Assembly (NCBI GenBank): GCA_016213725.1 | Contig: JACQZS010000058.1 | Span: forward strand, 1 to 42,186 | Source: Acidobacteriota bacterium | GTDB taxonomy: Bacteria; Acidobacteriota; Terriglobia; Bryobacterales; Bryobacteraceae | DNA length: 42,186 nt | Direction of reading: 5' to 3' | Shown here: one piece after another, positions 9,319 through 18,712 of the stretch | Numbering within the stretch: position 1 is the stretch's first letter | Layout: each line of letters starts with the position of its first letter | Made by a program: the position numbers and the translations under genes | Notes under the pieces: model-generated | What the model saw: only the letters and a program-made list of their open reading frames with translations | The model's database searches: none | Told to the model about the DNA's origin: nothing

Positions 9319-10560
9319 ATGAATCGCCGCCACTTCTTCCAAGGCGCGCTGACCGCAGCCGGCGCAACACGAGTATTCGGAGCAAACGACCGGATTCACC
9401 TGGGGGTGATCGGCCTAGGGGGCCGGGCCCGCTGGTTACTGAAGAACGAGGAGTTTCCCAACGCCACGTTCGATGCCTTCTGTGACTGCAATCCATCGCA
9501 ATGCCAGAAGGCGGCTGAGATCCGGCCGTCATACAAGTCCGCGGTGCACTATCAGGACTACCGCAAGATGCTGGACAAGGCGAAGCTGGACGCGACGTTC
9601 GTCGAGACGACGACGCACGCGCGTGTGCTGATCGCCATCCATGCCCTGCAGGCTGGCCTGGATGTTTACGCGGAGAAGCCTTTGACTTTGACAGTGGAAG
9701 AGGGGCGCGTGCTGGAGCGCGCCGTGAGGAAGTACAACCGCGTGCTGCAAACCGGCACGCAGCAGCGGTCCATCCCGATCAACGCCTGGGCGAGCAAATT
9801 CGTTCGGGAAGGCGGGCTGGGCAAGATTTACGAAGTGGTCGCGTGCAATTTCGAGCCGCCCAAGAAGTGGACGCCGAAGCCGGCGCAGCCCGTGCCGGAG
9901 GGGCTGGATTGGGACATGTGGTGCAACCAGACGGAGCTGCGCCCGTATCACCCGGACCTCCACCTCCGCTGGTCGTGGTGGTGGGACTACGACGACGGCG
10001 GGCAGAGCTGGGGCGTCTCCGGCTGGGGCACGCACGCGCTGGACCAGGTACAGTGCGCGCTGGGCACGGACGAAACGGGGCCCGTGGAGTTGTGGCTGGA
10101 AGGGCGTCCGCCTGAGCACCGCCCGGAAGAGACGCCGGTGATGATGCGCTATGCATCGGGCACGATACTGAAGTGTACAGGCGCCAAGCGTCCCGATCAC
10201 TCCGATCTTGGCGCAATTTTCTTCGGCGAGAAGGGCTCGCTGGAGATCAAGCGCGGCACGCTGGGCGCCAACCCCGGCAATCTGATTAAGGACAAGCCGG
10301 CGGACACCCCCGAGGGGCCGGGTGAGGATAAGTGGCACATCGAGAATTTCCTGGACTGCATCCGGACGCGCAAGCGGCCGAACGCGGATGTGGAGATCGG
10401 CCACCGCTCGACTTCTCTGTGCCACCTCATCACGATCTGCCGCGACCTGAACCGCAAGCTGCAGTGGGATCCCAAGGCGGAGAAGTTTGTGAATGACGCC
10501 GAAGCGAACAAGTTCCTGTCGAGGCCGCGGCGGAAGGGTTACGAGCTGCCGAAAGTCTAG
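9319..10560 (+). CDS. Gfo/Idh/MocA-family oxidoreductase with Tat-like leader
   Basis: 'MNRRHFFQGALTAAGATRVFG', 'IHLGVIGLGGRARW', 'VETTTHARVLIAIHALQAGLDVYAEKPLTLTVEEGRVL', 'NRVLQTGTQQRS'. Confidence 0.95.
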   Translation: MNRRHFFQGALTAAGATRVFGANDRIHLGVIGLGGRARWLLKNEEFPNATFDAFCDCNPSQCQKAAEIRPSYKSAVHYQDYRKMLDKAKLDATFVETTTHARVLIAIHALQAGLDVYAEKPLTLTVEEGRVLERAVRKYNRVLQTGTQQRSIPINAWASKFVREGGLGKIYEVVACNFEPPKKWTPKPAQPVPEGLDWDMWCNQTELRPYHPDLHLRWSWWWDYDDGGQSWGVSGWGTHALDQVQCALGTDETGPVELWLEGRPPEHRPEETPVMMRYASGTILKCTGAKRPDHSDLGAIFFGEKGSLEIKRGTLGANPGNLIKDKPADTPEGPGEDKWHIENFLDCIRTRKRPNADVEIGHRSTSLCHLITICRDLNRKLQWDPKAEKFVNDAEANKFLSRPRRKGYELPKV

Positions 10561-10582
10561 CAGGCTGCTACAATGGCGGGCC

Positions 10583-12004
10583 ATGGTGCGCGCATGGGAT
10601 GCGGCTGAACTGGTCCGCCGCCACGAGGAACTGCTGTTCCGCAGGGCCTATCCGAAAGATGAAGGAGAGGCGCAGGCTGCCGACGCCGAACTGGTAATGC
10701 TAGGCCAGGTGGTGGCGGAACGCCGTCTGGCAGGGGAAGACCTGACCGAACTGGAAGAGGCCGAGGTGTGCGGCATCGCCGGATCGGGAATGACGGCGGT
10801 GTTCAGCTACGGGGTGGCCAGGCACCTGGCTGGTACGCACGGTAGAGCGGTCTCCATCGCCTGGGATGCCTATGAGAGCCAGGAGCCTTTGGGGAGGCTT
10901 CTGCCGGATCTGCTGCCGCTCAGCGACGAAGACGCGCAAGTGGAAGCGCATGTGCCCTATGCGGACTGGGTGCACGCGGCAGCGGGGCGCCGGCCGGAAC
11001 TCGACTGGCTGCTGGGCGCCATTGCCAGGCGGTACTCCAGCCCGCGCGAGCAGGCCGTGCGCTACGATGCCCTGCAGTTGCCGCTGCATTGGGAGTTCGG
11101 TCAATCCACGGCGACGCGGACGTTGATGCGGCTGCCCTGCCGGCAGTTCTTTGCCCACGATGGCGCGCTGCTGACGCGGCGCGAGGTATCGCTCGACGAG
11201 ATTCCGGATTTGCCTCTCCTGCCGGTGAAGCGGGTGTCGCGGGAGTGCGGCCGCACGGTGCTGGCGCTGGCGCGCGACACTTCGGCGGCACGGTATCGCG
11301 AACTGCACGGGTTCACCTGGGGCGACGCCAGCCACGTTTACTCGATCGATGCCGGACGCGGCCTGCGTTTCTTCCTTTCGGGAGTCGGGCCGAAGTGGCG
11401 CCTGCCTCTCCGGGCCTACCATGCGCTCTCCCTGTGGAAGAACGGCGTACCGCTGGGGTATTTCGAGGGACTTTCGTTGTTTGAGCGGATGGAGGCGGGT
11501 TTCAATCTCTATTACACTTTCCGGGCCGGGGAGACGGCATATCTCTATGCGAAGATCCTGCAGGCGATGCGGCAACTGCTGGGAGTAACGTGCTTCGCGG
11601 TGGATCCCTATCAATTGGGGCATGAAAACGACGAGGGCCTGAAATCCGGGGCGTGGTGGTTCTACCGCAAACTCGGGTTCCGGCCGGCCAGCGCAGAGAT
11701 GGCGGCCATGGCGGTGAAGGAGGAGCGACGGCTCGCCAGCCAGCCCGGGGCGCGGACTCCGGCGAGCACGCTGAAGAAGCTGGTGCAGGCGCCGATGGTC
11801 TATGAGTTCCCTGGCACGGGAGGCGGCGCGTGGGATGGGTTCCGATTGCGGAATATCGGGATGAGGACCGCCCAGCGGGGTGGATTGGCGTTGCCACCGG
11901 CGCTGGCAGCGGCCAAGAGTGCAGCTGAGGAAAGCCGTTATCTGGAGACCATGCGCCAGGACGCCGAGTTCCGGAAGCGCGTGCTGAAGTTGGGCAGATT
12001 TTGA
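10583..12004 (+). CDS. Uncharacterised protein (473 aa) with GNAT-like C-terminal segment
   Basis: Long ORF with start at 10583; 'KNGVPLGYFEGLSLFERMEAGFNLYYTFRAGETAYLYAKILQAMRQLLGVTCFAVDPYQLGHENDEGLKSGAWWFYRKLGFRP' resembles acyltransferase core elements. Confidence 0.75.
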   Translation: MVRAWDAAELVRRHEELLFRRAYPKDEGEAQAADAELVMLGQVVAERRLAGEDLTELEEAEVCGIAGSGMTAVFSYGVARHLAGTHGRAVSIAWDAYESQEPLGRLLPDLLPLSDEDAQVEAHVPYADWVHAAAGRRPELDWLLGAIARRYSSPREQAVRYDALQLPLHWEFGQSTATRTLMRLPCRQFFAHDGALLTRREVSLDEIPDLPLLPVKRVSRECGRTVLALARDTSAARYRELHGFTWGDASHVYSIDAGRGLRFFLSGVGPKWRLPLRAYHALSLWKNGVPLGYFEGLSLFERMEAGFNLYYTFRAGETAYLYAKILQAMRQLLGVTCFAVDPYQLGHENDEGLKSGAWWFYRKLGFRPASAEMAAMAVKEERRLASQPGARTPASTLKKLVQAPMVYEFPGTGGGAWDGFRLRNIGMRTAQRGGLALPPALAAAKSAAEESRYLETMRQDAEFRKRVLKLGRF

Positions 12005-12034
12005 AACAGCCCCGGCGAAACCAGAATCCTATCA

Positions 12035-12436
12035 GTGATGAAACGAATTCTCGCACTGTCGACACTTGTGGCCGGATTGGGGATGGCTTTGCCGGCCGCG
12101 GCGGAAGGCCGCAAAACCGTCTTTCTGGACAGGATGGGCGGGCTGGAAGCGTACATTGAAAAAGCGGCGGCGCTACAGGAACTGCCGATTGAGTTCATCG
12201 AAGAGGCCGAGCACCCGGATCTGAAGGTGCTTCTGGGCAGGAAGTTCATCTCCGTGCAGGCCGAAGTGCTGTACCGGAAGAATACGGGGCGGACGGAAGA
12301 CACCACGCTGGAAGTGATCGATGCGAAGACGAAGAAACCCATTCTGAAGTACGACTTCAAGTGGGCGGCAGACGGCGCGGCCCGCAAGGGAGTGGCGGCC
12401 GAATTCGTCCGGCAGCTCAAAGATAAGTTGAAGTAG
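12035..12436 (+). CDS. Small secreted protein of unknown function; paralogue of the 8887-9282 product
   Basis: Signal peptide 'MKRILALSTLVAGLGMALPAAAEG'; 'VLYRKNTGRTEDTTLEVIDAKTKKPILKYDF' aligns with the 8887 product. Confidence 0.75.
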   Translation: MMKRILALSTLVAGLGMALPAAAEGRKTVFLDRMGGLEAYIEKAAALQELPIEFIEEAEHPDLKVLLGRKFISVQAEVLYRKNTGRTEDTTLEVIDAKTKKPILKYDFKWAADGAARKGVAAEFVRQLKDKLK

Positions 12437-12445
12437 GGCGCTCGC

Positions 12446-13546
12446 CTATTGCAGGCGGGCGTAGAGGTTGTGGACGAAGGCGGCGTTATCGCACTGCGCA
12501 TAGTGCATCTCGCCGCCCATGCGGGAGAAGCTCTTGCAGAAGCGGAGGTAGTAGGCGGCGTTGGTCTTGGGTGGCTCACCCTGCGTCCAATCCCACTGTC
12601 CGCCGTCCTGCAGATCCACCACGTAAATAGAATGGCCGCCGACGGTAGGGCGTCCCGCGCCGATGCGCAGGTTGTTGACGGAACTCAGGCTCTTTTCGAA
12701 GACCTGGGGCGCCATGATGGCCGAGCCGACGGCCAGCGTGACACCGCCATCGAGAGTTTCCACGGAATCGCTGAAGAGCCGGAAATCGAGGGCCGCGGCC
12801 CGTCCGATGAGACCGCCGTTGTAGACGGGGTGATTGACGATGATGTCGTAGCCGATGCCGGGATGCACTGTCATGGGCACGCTGTGGCGGAAGGCTGAAG
12901 CGAGGATGGAGGACTGTTTCCACGGGTGAAGGAGCGGGGCGGGTCCTTCGGGAACATGGTGTTCGACGATGGCGCGCAGCAGGTCTGCGCGCGCGGCGGT
13001 CAGCGGGTGAGAGGGTTCCGCGGCGATTTGGGCGGCGAGTTGATCTCGAGTGGGCAGAGTGGTGCCGCCCTCCTCGATATAGCGGCCTAGCGCGGCGCCA
13101 TATCCTTCGCCGCGGAGGCTGCCTGCAAAGAGCGCCATGTGGATGTTCCAGGCCGTTTCCTGCCAGGCGCCAAAGGTGCCGGTGGCGACGTTCTCCCGCA
13201 CGCTCTCGGTACTGCGGCCGAACCAGGAGTACTCCCAATCATGAATGGTGGCGGCGCCGTTGGTGGCCAGATGAGTCAGCCAGCCTTGTTGCATCATGCG
13301 GTCGAGAATCGGCGCGGCGCCGTTGCGCAGCAGATGGGCTCCATACATGAGGATGACGCCGGAGCCGCGACTGTGCGCCGCACGAATCTTCAGGGCGCAG
13401 GCATCGGCATGCCGGGCGGCTTCATCGCTCAGAGCGGGCGGCTGGGTGTCGGGCGAACGGAGAATCTGCTCAACGGAGGTGAGGCTCTTGCGCTCGGCGA
13501 GAGGAAAAACGCGCAGTTTGGACCAGTCCTGGGAAACGAGTTTCAT
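12446..13546 (-). CDS. Uncharacterised conserved protein, possibly distantly deoxyhypusine-synthase-like
   Basis: 'GSGVILMYGAHLLRNGAAPILDRMMQQGWLTHLATNGAATIHDWEYSWFGRSTESVRENVATGTFGAWQETAWNIHMALFAG' and 'MTVHPGIGYDIIVNHPVYNGGLIGRAAALDF'; family link is tentative. Confidence 0.7.
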   Translation of the reverse strand: MKLVSQDWSKLRVFPLAERKSLTSVEQILRSPDTQPPALSDEAARHADACALKIRAAHSRGSGVILMYGAHLLRNGAAPILDRMMQQGWLTHLATNGAATIHDWEYSWFGRSTESVRENVATGTFGAWQETAWNIHMALFAGSLRGEGYGAALGRYIEEGGTTLPTRDQLAAQIAAEPSHPLTAARADLLRAIVEHHVPEGPAPLLHPWKQSSILASAFRHSVPMTVHPGIGYDIIVNHPVYNGGLIGRAAALDFRLFSDSVETLDGGVTLAVGSAIMAPQVFEKSLSSVNNLRIGAGRPTVGGHSIYVVDLQDGGQWDWTQGEPPKTNAAYYLRFCKSFSRMGGEMHYAQCDNAAFVHNLYARLQ

Positions 13547-13602
13547 TGACGGTATCTACGGCCAGCATATCGCGATGGCACTGCCGGATAGAAGCGACGC
13601 AA

Positions 13603-14547
13603 TCAGATGGTGGAGTCTTCCGCCACCGCGCCGGAGGAGCGCAGGGCGCGGATGTCGCGCATCGGAGGCTGGCCGAAGAAGCGGCAGTATTCGCGGCTGA
13701 ACTGGCTGGGGCTTTCGTAGCCCACCTCATACGCGGCCGAGGCGGCATCGAGCCCGCCGGACAGCATGCGGTTGCGCGCCTCGTGCAGCCGGATCTGCTT
13801 CTGGTACTGCAGCGGGCTCATGGCAGTGAGCGCGCGGAAGTGGTGGTGGAGCGTGGAGACGCCCATGCCGGCGAGGTGGGCCAGGTCGTCCACGCGCAGC
13901 GGCAGCGCATAGTTGGTTTTGATCCAGGCCACGGCTTTGGCGGTCCTCTGGCTCTGGTCGCCCAGCGTGGCAATAGAGCGCAGCCGCGCGCCGGCCTCGC
14001 CCTGTAACACGCGGTAGATGATCTCGTTCTGGATCAGGCTGCTGAGAAAAGGGATGTCGGCCGGCGAGTCCAGCAGGTTCACCAAACGAGCACAGGCTCC
14101 GAGGAATTCGGCCGTGACCCTGGCAGTGGCCATGGCGGGTGTATCGGCCAAGGCGGGGTGTGGAGCGATCTCGCCCCGGCCGAGGAGTTCGCGGACGACG
14201 CTCATGTCGAGTTTGAGCAGCAGGGCCAGCCAGGGCTTGGCTTCGCTGGCTTCGATGATGTGGCTGACGATGGGCAGGTCGAGGGAGGTGAGGAGGTAAC
14301 GCGACGAGTCGTAGATGAGGGTGTTGCGGCCCAGTTCCACCCTTTTGCGGCCTTGGACGATGACGGCGATGCTCGGCTCATAGCTGGCGCTGCAGGGCTC
14401 GCTGCAGGCGGTACGCCGGTGGAACGAGAGGCCTGGAATGGGGGTTGTCAGTTTCTCTTCCGTGCCGATGGCGGAGGAAATCTTCCGAACGAGTGCAAGT
14501 TGTAGAGGATTGGACGGCATGCGGCGATTTGCGAGGCTCCTGTTCAT
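13603..14547 (-). CDS. AraC-family transcriptional regulator with AraC_N (YqhC-type) domain
   Basis: 'LTTPIPGLSFHRRTACSEPCSASYEPSIAVIVQGRKRVELGRNTLIYDSSRYLLTSLDLP' (AraC_N) and C-terminal HTH 'LRVDDLAHLAGMGVSTLHHHFRALTAMSPLQYQKQIRLHEARNRMLSGGLDAASAAYEVGYESPSQFSREYCRFFGQPP'. Start could be 14547 or 14520. Confidence 0.93.
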   Translation of the reverse strand: MNRSLANRRMPSNPLQLALVRKISSAIGTEEKLTTPIPGLSFHRRTACSEPCSASYEPSIAVIVQGRKRVELGRNTLIYDSSRYLLTSLDLPIVSHIIEASEAKPWLALLLKLDMSVVRELLGRGEIAPHPALADTPAMATARVTAEFLGACARLVNLLDSPADIPFLSSLIQNEIIYRVLQGEAGARLRSIATLGDQSQRTAKAVAWIKTNYALPLRVDDLAHLAGMGVSTLHHHFRALTAMSPLQYQKQIRLHEARNRMLSGGLDAASAAYEVGYESPSQFSREYCRFFGQPPMRDIRALRSSGAVAEDSTI

Positions 14548-14638
14548 TCTAAGGTTATGCGCAGGCCTTGGACGACGGAAAGGGATTTCGTCGGGAGCGA
14601 GAGGAATAGGCAATGAATCCACAGGATTGGGATACCGG

Positions 14639-14656
14639 GGTGGAGAGGAATCCACC
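14639..14656. promoter_or_regulatory. Candidate operator palindrome in the divergent AraC/aldo-keto reductase intergenic region
   Basis: GGTGGA-GAGGAA-TCCACC perfect 6-bp arms; GAATCCAC also occurs as a direct repeat at 14615-14622 and 14648-14655 (33 bp spacing). Confidence 0.3.
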
Positions 14657-14659
14657 TAG

Positions 14660-15691
<1,032 letters not shown>

Positions 15692-15727
15692 GTGCCGGTG
15701 GGCTCTGAGAACCTAACCAATTCCTTA

Positions 15728-15733
15728 GGAGGA
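15728..15733 (+). promoter_or_regulatory. Strong Shine-Dalgarno for the alcohol dehydrogenase
   Basis: AGGAGG, 7 nt upstream of ATG 15741. Confidence 0.7.
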
Positions 15734-15740
15734 GAAATCC

Positions 15741-16799
15741 ATGTACCAAGCGAAAGCATATGCTGCGTCCAGCTCAAGTTCCCGGTTGGCGTACACCACC
15801 ATCCAGCGCCGGGAACCCGGCGCCCAGGACGTTCAGATCGAGATCCTTTATTGCGGCGTCTGCCACTCGGACTTGCACCAGGCGCGGGACGAATGGAACA
15901 GCGTGATGCCGACCGTCTACCCCTGCGTGCCGGGGCACGAGATCGTGGGCCGCGTCACGAAAGTGGGGCCGGGGGTGACGAAGTTCAAGGCTGGTGACCT
16001 GGCCGCAGTAGGATGCCTGGTGGATTCAGACCGCACCTGCCCGGCCTGCCGGGCAGGGCTGGAGCAGTTCTGCTCCAACATGGTGCTCACCTATAACTTC
16101 CCGGACAAGCACCTGGGCGGCGTGACCTACGGCGGCTACTCCGACAGTGTCGTAGTGGACGAACACTTCGTGGTGCGTGTGCCTGCCAACCTCAGCCTGG
16201 CTGGCGCCGCGCCGCTGCTCTGCGCCGGCATTACCACCTACTCTCCATTGCGCCACTGGAATGTGGGCAGGGGTCAAAAGGTCGGAGTGGTGGGTTTGGG
16301 CGGGTTGGGGCACATGGGCGTGAAGTTCGCACACGCTCTGGGCGCTCACGTGGTGGTCTTCACTACGTCGGAATCGAAGAAGGAGGATGCTCTGCGGCTG
16401 GGAGCCGACGAGGTGGTGATCTCCAGGAACGCCAACGAGATGCAGCGCCACGCGTTCAGCTTCCACTTCATTCTGGACGCCGTTTCCGCCCAGCACGACA
16501 TCAACGCCTACATCCAACTCCTGGGCCGCGACGGCAACCTGACGCTGGTGGGCGCTCCGGAGAAGCCGCTGGCGCTGAGCTCCTTCGGCCTCATCTTTGG
16601 CCGCAAAAGCGTTTCCGGATCGCCCATCGGAGGCCTGGCGGAAACCCAGGAGATGCTCGACTTCTGTGGCGAGCACAAGATCACGGCCGACGTGGAGGTG
16701 ATCCCGATACAGAAGATCAACGAGGCTTACGAGCGCATGGTCCGTTCAGACGTGAAGTATCGCTTCTCCATCGATATGGCATCCCTGAAAACGGAATAG
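15741..16799 (+). CDS. Zinc-dependent NAD(P) alcohol dehydrogenase (cinnamyl-alcohol-dehydrogenase/YahK type)
   Basis: 'ILYCGVCHSDLHQARDEW', 'PCVPGHEIVGRVTKVGPGVTKFKAGDLAAVGCLVDSDRTCPACRAGLEQFC', 'VGVVGLGGLGHMGVKFAHALGAHVVVFTTSESK'. Confidence 0.97.
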   Translation: MYQAKAYAASSSSSRLAYTTIQRREPGAQDVQIEILYCGVCHSDLHQARDEWNSVMPTVYPCVPGHEIVGRVTKVGPGVTKFKAGDLAAVGCLVDSDRTCPACRAGLEQFCSNMVLTYNFPDKHLGGVTYGGYSDSVVVDEHFVVRVPANLSLAGAAPLLCAGITTYSPLRHWNVGRGQKVGVVGLGGLGHMGVKFAHALGAHVVVFTTSESKKEDALRLGADEVVISRNANEMQRHAFSFHFILDAVSAQHDINAYIQLLGRDGNLTLVGAPEKPLALSSFGLIFGRKSVSGSPIGGLAETQEMLDFCGEHKITADVEVIPIQKINEAYERMVRSDVKYRFSIDMASLKTE

Positions 16800-16907
16800 C
16801 GCGGGCCGGCGGCCTCACGTGGAGCGAACGTTACCCGCGGCTGCCACCGGGCGCCGCCCGGGACGAAGCGGAGGGCTTGCAGTTTCTTCGTGCAGCGGGC
16901 CGGGGAG

Positions 16908-17198
16908 CTATTCCGAGATCCAGCCGCTGGCGAGGAATTCCAGCCCGGCGTTCCGGAAAAAGAGGCCGCGGGTATGGGCCACCCGGGCACGCGCATAAAT
17001 CCCGTACGAGGGCACGGCGCACCACACAATCTGCCCCGCGCGGAGGAACGAATTGACCCGAACGGCCATGCCGGAGGCGTTGAAATTCACGGCAGTCGCT
17101 TTGACTTCGACCAGGCCGTGGTCGCCTTCCCAGCATAGATACGCAGGGCTAACCACCTGCTGCCGTTTTTGTTCGCGACGCTCTTCATTCCGGTGCAT
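16908..17198 (-). CDS. PilZ-domain protein
   Basis: 'RREQKRQQVVSPAYLCWEGDHGLVEVKATAVNFNASGMAVRVNSFLRAGQIVWCAVP' with C-terminal 'NAGLEFL'. Confidence 0.8.
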   Translation of the reverse strand: MHRNEERREQKRQQVVSPAYLCWEGDHGLVEVKATAVNFNASGMAVRVNSFLRAGQIVWCAVPSYGIYARARVAHTRGLFFRNAGLEFLASGWISE

Positions 17199-17432
17199 GG
17201 GGCTATTAGACCCTTTTGGGGAGGCGATGAGCCATCGAACGAAAGTCCCAAATCGGGTGGAGATGGTTCTGTTACCAAAACCTTAGCCTCGTCCGGGAGG
17301 GTGCCGGGACTAGGGCGGCCCATCCATTCCAGCGCAGTGCGATCCGATCCTGAGAGCTGTCGTCATTCCGCGTGGAGAACTGCGGAACTTCCCGCAAGTC
17401 GTTCTCGGGGCTGCCGATAAGGGAGTTGCAGC

Positions 17433-17633
17433 ATGAATATCGGCGCCATACACGTGGAAGAGGACGAACTGGAGCTGTACTGTCTCGGACGAGCCACGAG
17501 CATGGAACTGGCTCCGATTGAGCGGCACTTGCTGAGTTGTCCGGAGTGTCTGAGCAGGGCACAGGCGGTGCTGGAGTATATCGACACGCTCCGAGCCGCC
17601 CTACGGAGGCTGGAGGATGAGGCCGGCAAATAG
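17433..17633 (+). CDS. Small protein with anti-sigma-like zinc-finger motif
   Basis: 66 aa with 'IERHLLSCPECLSRAQAVLEYI' (Hx3Cx2C); 'aaggga' Shine-Dalgarno-like sequence upstream. Confidence 0.65.
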   Translation: MNIGAIHVEEDELELYCLGRATSMELAPIERHLLSCPECLSRAQAVLEYIDTLRAALRRLEDEAGK

Positions 17634-17749
17634 GGCCGGCAAACAGGACTTGAAGCTCCGGGCAACGGCTGCGGCCGATGATGGCTCCGGCGCTCCACTG
17701 CGGCTTCACCGCGCGACTCCGGCGGTCCGACCAGAGCCCTGGCCCTTGC

Positions 17750-18571
17750 CTATCGCATCTCCCAGGTGAGCGAGTTCTGGCCCGTCTCGTCGCTGAACCG
17801 GAGTTTGCCGTTCACAATCCCCACGCGATTGGCTGCGGCCAGTGCGGTGTGGAAAGCGGTTTCCAGGGCGGAGAGTTGAGGCGGCCCGGCAATCATCGTG
17901 GAGACAAACGGACCGGATTGGAGCCGGCCGGATTCGTCGACGGCGCACTTGCCCGAGAAGGTGTTCACGCCGGAGAATCCGGAACAGGCGCCGCCGGCAG
18001 CCAGGGTGATTTCCAGAACCGGTTGGCCAGGCAAGGCCACGCTCCTACCAGATGCCCTCAGTCCAGTGAGCGCCAGCTTCCGGCCGAGCCAGGGCGCCAG
18101 AGCCTGCGAGGGTGTGATGGCGGCGTAGACCAGCCGGGTTTCGCCGGATTCTGAGGAGAGCGTCAGCGTGCCGCCGATGAAAGTGAGGCGAGAGGTGCGC
18201 TCCAGCGACGAAAGGTATTGTTGCTCAAAGTCCATCAGCTCCTGCGGGCCTGCGCGGCGCGTGGAGAGAATGCCGGGCCTCTGCCAGGCAAAGGAGCCGT
18301 CCGCGGCGAACTGGATTCTCCCCTGGTATGAGTTCACCGGACCCTGGCCGGAGATGCGTCCACGGGCATCGAACACGATGCGTACCGCCGAGTTCTTCGG
18401 TACGTTGACCGTTGCGCCTTGAACGGTTGCCTGTTCCAACTGGAATGTGGCTCCCTGGAGTTGAGCCAGGGGGGAGGTAGTTGAGTCCTGCGGCATGGCG
18501 AAACCCGGTAGGGCCAGAGCGGCGCAAAGCAGGAGCTCGCCGGCGAAAGCGCGGAGGAGAGTCATGTCCAT
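17750..18571 (-). CDS. META-domain (HslJ-like) exported protein
   Basis: Signal peptide; 'LAQLQGATFQLEQATVQGATVNVPKNSAVRIVFDARGRISG' and 'EITLAAGGACSGFSGVNTFSGKCAVDESGRLQSGPFVSTMIAGPPQLSALETAFHTALAAANRVGIVNGKLRFSDETG'. Confidence 0.8.
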   Translation of the reverse strand: MDMTLLRAFAGELLLCAALALPGFAMPQDSTTSPLAQLQGATFQLEQATVQGATVNVPKNSAVRIVFDARGRISGQGPVNSYQGRIQFAADGSFAWQRPGILSTRRAGPQELMDFEQQYLSSLERTSRLTFIGGTLTLSSESGETRLVYAAITPSQALAPWLGRKLALTGLRASGRSVALPGQPVLEITLAAGGACSGFSGVNTFSGKCAVDESGRLQSGPFVSTMIAGPPQLSALETAFHTALAAANRVGIVNGKLRFSDETGQNSLTWEMR

Positions 18572-18712
18572 TAGAGTGCCGGCGCCCGCGGCGGGTTTCC
18601 TGCGAATGACGAGCGCGCTCCACTCCGCTACTGAAGGCCACCGACACTGGTCTTGGAGGCTTGGCTCCAGAATTTACACGAACAATTTCAGGAGCAAAGC
18701 GTCCGAAACATA

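Noticed and set aside
17199-17432. Possible cyclic-di-GMP riboswitch near the PilZ gene
   Set aside because: Checked for GEMM core elements on both strands; the diagnostic conserved blocks are absent.
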